Assembly: GCA_032988165.1 (NCBI GenBank)
Contig: JANTQF010000086.1
Span: forward strand, 57,505-121,504
DNA length: 64,000 nt
Reading direction: 5' to 3'
Source of the DNA: Emmonsiellopsis sp. PD_33
Lineage: Eukaryota; Ascomycota; Eurotiomycetes; Onygenales; Ajellomycetaceae
Below are positions 58,455 through 64,000 of the stretch, piece after piece. How positions within the stretch are numbered: the stretch's first letter is position 1; every line of letters starts with the position of its first letter. Below the pieces are notes generated by a model. The model was not told where the DNA came from, searched no databases, and saw only the letters and a list, made by a program, of their open reading frames with translations. Both the position numbers and the translations under genes were made by a program.

Positions 58455-59745
58455 GTTTATGATGGATTCAAAAGATTATTCAGATTTAGAGAGTTTGGAG
58501 GATTTAGAAAGTTTAGAGAATTTAAAAAGTTTAGAGGAAAATCTCATGAGATATTAATATAAATTATTAAGGCTTTGAGGCCTTTCACTAACATGTTATT
58601 TAGTAGAGCTGAGCTGAGTAAGTTATATTTCAGATTTCAGAAGAGTTTACTATATATATAGGTTACATTCAGAAGAATCTACTATACATATAAATCACAT
58701 TTAGAGGGTGAATATAATAAGGATCTCTAAGAAGAGATCAAGTGAGTAATTATAAAATATAATGGGTGCATTCTGATAAGCAAATCATGTAAGCTATATA
58801 CTAGAATCAAAATTGTAATTACTAGAGAAAGGAAGGAAAAAGAAAAAGAAATTATAAGATCATATAATATAAATAGAAGGGAATTATGCAAGGTCAGAGC
58901 AAATAAACATTCATATGAAGGCCCAGTTAGAGGTGTCTGATCAAGCAGTCAGAGATCAGATGAAGTTTGAGCAAGCTATAGATATAGAGTATAAGGGTGT
59001 AGCCCTTCATAATTTTAAAGGCTATAAAACTTGGATATTTTGAATATTATCTGGGTAATTTCAAAGCTATAAAAAAGTATAGATTGAAGGCTTTTTGAAG
59101 CTTTTTAAGTAGTTACTCTATAGTAAATGTATATAAAACTACTAATATTTTAATAAAATACACTAATAATATGATTTTTAATGGATTTTGTGAAGGGCTA
59201 CATTCTTATACTCTATATCTATAGCTTGCCTGAACTTCACTTGATCTCCAACTACTCAATCAGATATTTTCAACCAGGCCTTCATATGAATGTTTATTCA
59301 CTCCAACCTCACATAATTCTCTTCTATTTATATCACATAATCTCATAATTTCTTTTCCTTTTTCCTTTCTTTCTCTAGTAATTACAATCTTGATTCTAGC
59401 ATATAGCTCATATAATCCACTTATCAGAGTGTGCCCATTACATTTTATAATTACTCACTTGATCTCTTCTTAGAGATCCTCATTATATTCACCCTCTAAA
59501 TATAATTTATATGTATAGTAGATTCTTCCAAATACAACCTACACATACAGTAAACTCTTTTAAAATCTGAAATATAACTTACTCAGCTCAGCTCTATCAG
59601 ATAATATGTCAGTAAAAGGCCTCAAAGTCCTGATAGTTCATATTAATATCTCATGAGATTTTCCTCTGAACTTTTTAAATCCTTCAAACTTCCTGAATCC
59701 TCTGAACTCTCTGAATCCAAACAATCTTTTGAATCCATTATGAAC

Positions 59746-60792
59746 ATAAACTCTCCACATAAAGATAGTATTCCTCCTCAGGGCTCTAATGCTGAGTTTC
59801 AAAACTTCATCCAATAGCTTACAAATAAGATTAACCTTATTACCAAATAAAATTATATATCCATACTGACTTTAGCTTCTGTCCCAACTCCTACTCACTC
59901 AATTACTTCTTTTAAGGACTTTTCAAGACATTCAAAAGAAAGGCTCACCACCCTTGAGAAATTCACAGGCAAATAAGTCTCTAAATACCCTGCCTGGCAC
60001 CTCAATGTGGAGGCTAAAATTACTTTAAACAGTCTTGCAATTAAATCTCTTACTAACCAGGCCTGATATATCTACACCTAATTCTCTAGCACTACCATTA
60101 TCTGATTCTACCCTTGAATAAAGGCTAATATCAAGCTTATTCTTATAATCCTTAATATTATTCTTAATCAGCTTGACATCCTTTTCTCCAACCCTTCAGT
60201 GGCTTAGAAGGCTCTAACCTGACTGCACAGCATTCATCAGAAAATCAATCTACTCTCTACCTTTCTTCTGAGATTCAATCAGAAGATCCTGGAAGCTAAC
60301 AGTCAGCTATGAGATGATACTGTCAAGAAGGCCCTGCTTAAAAAGGCCATTAAGTTTAAACTTCTATAGCAGACTGTTACCTCCATTAAACCCTTCATGT
60401 ACCTTAAATATTATATGAAGCTCCATAGCATAGAGAACAACCTGTCTGAGATTAAGGCTATTCAAGGCTGAATCCATAGTAGTACCCCTATCACCTCTAA
60501 AGAGGTCTTTCTTAAGACCTCTCTGCTGAAGGATCTAAATGCTATAGATTGGATGCCTATAAGGCTTACTCATATAAATACATTTTGCATCTCAAATATA
60601 ACTACCACTATCATTATTAACTGTCATGCTCAAGGTGTCTATATTAACTGCAACAAATCTGGGCACAGAGCTGCTAACTATCACAGAACCTATATTCCTC
60701 TGAAACTGCCTGTACAGTCCATAAACATACAAACTAAGTCTGAAGAGGAGGAAGACTTTGAAGACACTAAGTCAGACTTGGGAAAAGACTAG
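59746..60792 (+). pseudogene. GyB-3 gag
   Basis: The start codon is ATA (a G-to-A change of the ATG seen in GyB-1 and GyB-2). The length to the stop is the same 1047 bp. The last 79 codons (60553-60792) are open and show NCHAQGVYINCNKSGHRAAN, the best preserved knuckle of the three copies. The slippery GGGAAAA is at 60780-60786. Confidence 0.9.
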
Positions 60793-63700
60793 CTTCTGTG
60801 TGAAATTGCAAGTAGAAGCTCCCAGAGTTAAATAGGAAGATCTTTAAGAAGAAAATGATTATTCTGATGATTTTTATATCTATTATAATTAATCATTCTT
60901 TTAATATAAATGCTATGGTGAATAGTAATTACTATTACTATTTAATGATTCACTCTTGCATGATTAACTGTTATAATCTCCCACATATTCCAATCAATCC
61001 CTAAAAGATTGAAGGTGTCAATGATGACACAGGCAGCTTCATATAAAATATGATGAAGCTTGATGTCAATATTGGCAGATTTCTCTGAGAAAACACTTAT
61101 ATATATAAGATTGAGAATCTCCTATATAACTTCATACTAGGCTTATTATAGCTATCTGAACATCAAACTCTCATCAATGCTTATAATTAATGCATTGTAT
61201 TCCCTGGAGGCATCCACATCTCTGAAAAAGATGTTTATAAGACTACTAACCTTCACTAAATCTCTGTTAATATCTATAACCTCCTCTAAAGCTGCAATTA
61301 GAAATTCAAATCCTGACCTCCCATTAAAATCTTTACTACTAGTATAGCTAACATAGAGAAGGCCCTTTCATAACTCTCTAAGAAATTAAAGACTGATCTT
61401 ACAACAGTCCTTCCTCTATACTACCACAAATTCCTTGATGTTTTTGATTATAAGGTCACTAAGAAGCTCCTGCCATTCTGCAGTGTGCATAACCATTATA
61501 TTGAACTTAAGAAGATAGATGGTAAAGACTCTCAGCTACCCTGAGGACCACTATATAATATATTATATAATGAACTGCTTGTGCTCTGCAAGACCCTTAA
61601 TAACCTTCTGAATAAGGGTTTTATCTGAGTTAGCAATTCACCTGCAGGCACATCTATACTCTTTGTAAAAAAGTTAGGTGGAGATTTTCAGTTCTGTGTT
61701 GACTATTAGGGCCTTAACTGCCTCACCCAAAAAGATCATTACCTACTGTCATTAATCAATGAGACTCTCAAACAGATTGGTCAAGCTAAGTAGTTCATAA
61801 AGCTGGATGTCATTTCCACATTCTATAAGATTCAAATTACAGAAGGAGATGAATGGCTAACTGCCTTTCACATGAAATATAATCTATTTGAATGGACAGT
61901 TACCCCCTTTAGCCTCATAAATACCTTAAGCATCTTTCAGAAATATATTAACTAGGTCTTATAAGACTATTTAGATGAATTTACTTTCATCTACCTTGAT
62001 GATATCCTTATCTTTACTGATAGATCCTATAAGTAGTATTAAGAGTATGTCTAAAAAGTCCTTATCCACCTTTATAAACATAGTCTTCTGATTGACATTA
62101 ATAAATCTACCTTTAAAGTCCAAGAGATGACCTACCTCAGCTTCATCATAGAGGTAGGAAAGGAAGTCTGTATGGACTCTAAGAAGATTATTATTATTCT
62201 TAAATGAGAGGCCTCTATAACTATAAAAGGCATGTAAGGCTTTCTAGGATTTATAAATTTCTACTAATATTTCATTCAGAATTTTTCTGACATCATTTAA
62301 TTGCTGATCAACCTCACACATAAAGACCAGTAATTTCTATGATCTAAGGAGACAGACAAGACATTCATACACCTTAAATAGATGTTTGTCTCTACCTTAA
62401 TACTCATTGCATTTAACTCTAACCACCTAATAATGATTGAAATAAACTCTTCTAGTTATATTACAGGCAGCACTCTCATACAATGAGATAATAAAGGCAT
62501 CCTGCAATTCTATACATTCATGTTCAAGAAGCTCAGCCCTGCTAAAACCAACTATGAGATCTATGATAAGGAACTCCTTATCATTATTCAATGTCTAGAA
62601 GAATGGGACTTTAAACTCCATAGTATGAAAGACTTTAAAATCATCATAGATCATAAGAATCTCTAATATTTCATAATAATCTATAAACTCTCTGAATGCT
62701 AGATGTACTAAGCTGAATTTCTCAGCTACTTTCATTTTACAATTCATTATTACTCTGATATAGAGAACTTCATGGCCAACACCCTCTTCTAATGTGAATA
62801 GAATATGTCTTCTGAAAACTCTGATGCCTACTAGGTAAACTACAAATAGAGACTGTTAGACTCATAGATTCTCAAAGAATTCAAAGCAACACCACACAGA
62901 GTAATATATGTCTCATCTGTTACCCTACTAATTGCAACCCCCTTATCCTTACTTTAAGAACTCTGAAACATCACTGCCACCTCTGATAAATATCTTCAGA
63001 CAATGATCCAGGTCATTTAAGATAAAGCTTACCATTTTCCATCTAAACTCCAAGCCCATATTAATATTATTAAATGCTCTGTAGACCCTAACTCCTAATT
63101 ATACTTCTAGGGGAGGCAGTAAGTTCCTAATTCAAAATCATTGCACACCTAAATCATACAAGAAACTCACAACTTCCTGATGACTAGCTACTCAGGCCAC
63201 AAAGTACTCTACTGAATCCTATCTTAAGACTTCTACTGGCCTGACATGTCTCAGAGTATTCAACAGTTCATTTAAAACTACAATGTCTGCTGATCCATCA
63301 TTACCTGATAAGACTACTATCAAGATCTATTTAAGTCTCTCTCAATTTCTAAATGTATCTGATGTGATGTTACCATTAATTTCACAGTAAACCTCTCTAT
63401 GAGTAATGACTATAAGAATGTCTTTATCATCATTGACTACCTCAGCAAGAATGTTATTCTTAAATTCTGTATGAAGATGAATGCACCTGCAGTAATAAAG
63501 ATCTTCCTCTAAAGCCTATTTTATTACCTGTACAGTTTACCCTGTACAATCATCTCAGATCATGAAACCCAGTTCATTAGAGCTATCTGAACTTAAATTT
63601 ATCAGCTTCTTAAGATCTCCTGACACCTCTTAACTACTTATTACCCTGAAACTAATGGCAGCACTGAACATATAATTCAGATAACTAAGAACTACCTCTA

Positions 63701-64000
63701 AAAGTTCTATTTATATACTTAAGATGACTGGAATGAACTCCTCCTACACACTGAACTCACAATTAATAGTTATGATACTATTAATACTGATGTCAGCCTA
63801 TTTTTCCTCTTATATAGTTACAACCTTAAAGTCCTTAATCTCATTAAATTATCTAAATCTTCCACTTTATCCTACAGTTCAATCCAAATTACAGACACCA
63901 TTGTCTCAAAACTCTAGTAAGCCTGTGAGTGGGCTGAATCCTCCATGGCTAGTGCCCAGTAGAATTAATAGAATCATATGAATGCCCACTGAAATCCCAC
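60781..64000 (+). pseudogene. GyB-3 pol, incomplete at the window end
   Basis: Protease near 60912, though the DSG triad is damaged (NAMVNSNYYYY). RT has IYLDDILIFT near 61990-62020. RNase H lies at about 62410-62720. Integrase from about 63170 has HNFLMTSYSGH where GyB-1 has HDSLMISHSGY, and keeps ISDHETQF and TDGSTE-like acidic positions (63555-63665, with Asp partly changed). A stretch at 63724-63981 is open but in another frame, a shadow of the pol frame. The chromodomain lies beyond the window. Confidence 0.88.

Larger units (their letters stand above)
53443..59011 (-). mobile_element. GyB-2, complete antisense chromovirus, 5569 bp
   Basis: Exactly the same length as GyB-1. LTRs of 254 bp lie at 53443-53696 and 58758-59011, with a duplication ATTTT (53438-53442 and 59012-59016). 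Gag is 58454-57408 and pol 57419-53707 on the minus strand, both at the positions predicted from GyB-1 with no net indel. One CpG remains in the left LTR at 53471. Confidence 0.96.
53330..59188. mobile_element. MITE-2, split by GyB-2 and GyB-3
   Basis: Own sequence 53330-53442 and 59017-59188, collinear with MITE-1 from 11987 to about 12276. It starts TAGAGTGCAGATGAGGCCAA. The candidate left target duplication is TTCAGAAT (53322-53329). The right third lies beyond the window, behind GyB-3. Confidence 0.9.
59189..64000 (+). mobile_element. GyB-3, sense chromovirus, cut by the window end
   Basis: The 5' LTR is 254 bp (59189-59442). The sequence is collinear with GyB-1 at a constant offset of 55021 up to 64000, so about 757 bp (end of pol and 3' LTR) lie outside. 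The probable left duplication is GATTT (59184-59188). Confidence 0.95.

Noticed and set aside
53330..59188. Two separate MITE copies flanking GyB-2
   Set aside because: The left and right parts are collinear with MITE-1 and join at a single ATTTT duplication, so this is one MITE split by GyB-2.
1..64000. TGA read as tryptophan (mitochondrial or alternative code)
   Set aside because: TGA does often replace Trp, but TAG and TAA are just as common at Gln and Arg positions, and cysteines have become Tyr. This is transition decay, not a different code. Nested nuclear-type elements and spliced introns also argue against an organelle.

Overview
The window is AT-rich, gene-poor heterochromatin, most probably from a filamentous fungus. 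I could assign essentially all of it to transposable elements inserted into one another. The fungal call is an inference. It rests on chromodomain Ty3/gypsy elements, hAT and Tc1/mariner DNA elements, short GT-AG introns (57 bp) and RIP-like decay. Coding frames keep their register over kilobases but are full of stops of the kind made by C-to-T and G-to-A transitions (CAG to TAG, CAA to TAA, TGG or CGA to TGA). CpG is almost absent; I noticed only about seven. No intact host gene was found.

Local family names used below. GyA: Ty3/gypsy chromovirus, 369-bp LTR, gag-pol in one frame. GyC: sister family, 460-bp LTR, same layout. GyB: chromovirus, 254-bp LTR, 5569 bp, gag and pol in different frames (-1). 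hAT-1 and hAT-2: two hAT transposons with 8-bp target duplications. MITE: 517-bp non-autonomous element with hAT-2 ends.

Left stack (1-34478). Antisense GyC-1 is the host. Its 3' LTR (14273 down to 1, running off the window) holds a GyB solo LTR (TSD CTAGA). That solo LTR is split by complete GyA-1 (184-13834, TSD GAAGA). GyA-1 contains complete GyB-1 (4168-9736, TSD CTATG) and MITE-1 (11987-12503, TSD CCTGCTGA). The internal part of GyC-1 is split by the 13.4-kb hAT-2 (14702-28128, TSD AGAGAGAT). hAT-2 carries a decayed SNF2-family helicase gene, a decayed actin gene, two tandem tRNA-like Pol III units and its own hAT transposase.

Right stack (34479-64000). After a 53-bp GyC scrap and half a Tc1/mariner transposase comes GyA-2 (from 35030). 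It is broken by complete GyC-2 (35896-43595, TSD ATCTT), by hAT-1 (44300-50228, TSD AGTATAAA) and by GyA-3 (51452). GyA-3 is broken by GyC-3 (52234), GyC-3 by MITE-2 (53330), and MITE-2 by antisense GyB-2 (53443-59011, TSD ATTTT) and sense GyB-3 (59189 to the window end). GyB-2 and GyB-3 stand head to head, 177 bp apart.

How the parts work together: the gypsy elements encode Gag, protease, reverse transcriptase, RNase H, integrase and a chromodomain that would direct integration to heterochromatin, which fits the nesting. GyA and GyC also carry, between pol and the 3' LTR, an oppositely oriented, intron-containing accessory gene of unknown function with a Cys-rich segment and a coiled-coil tail. 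The two most unusual items are this antisense accessory gene and the cargo of hAT-2. All catalytic statements describe ancestral functions; every copy here looks dead.
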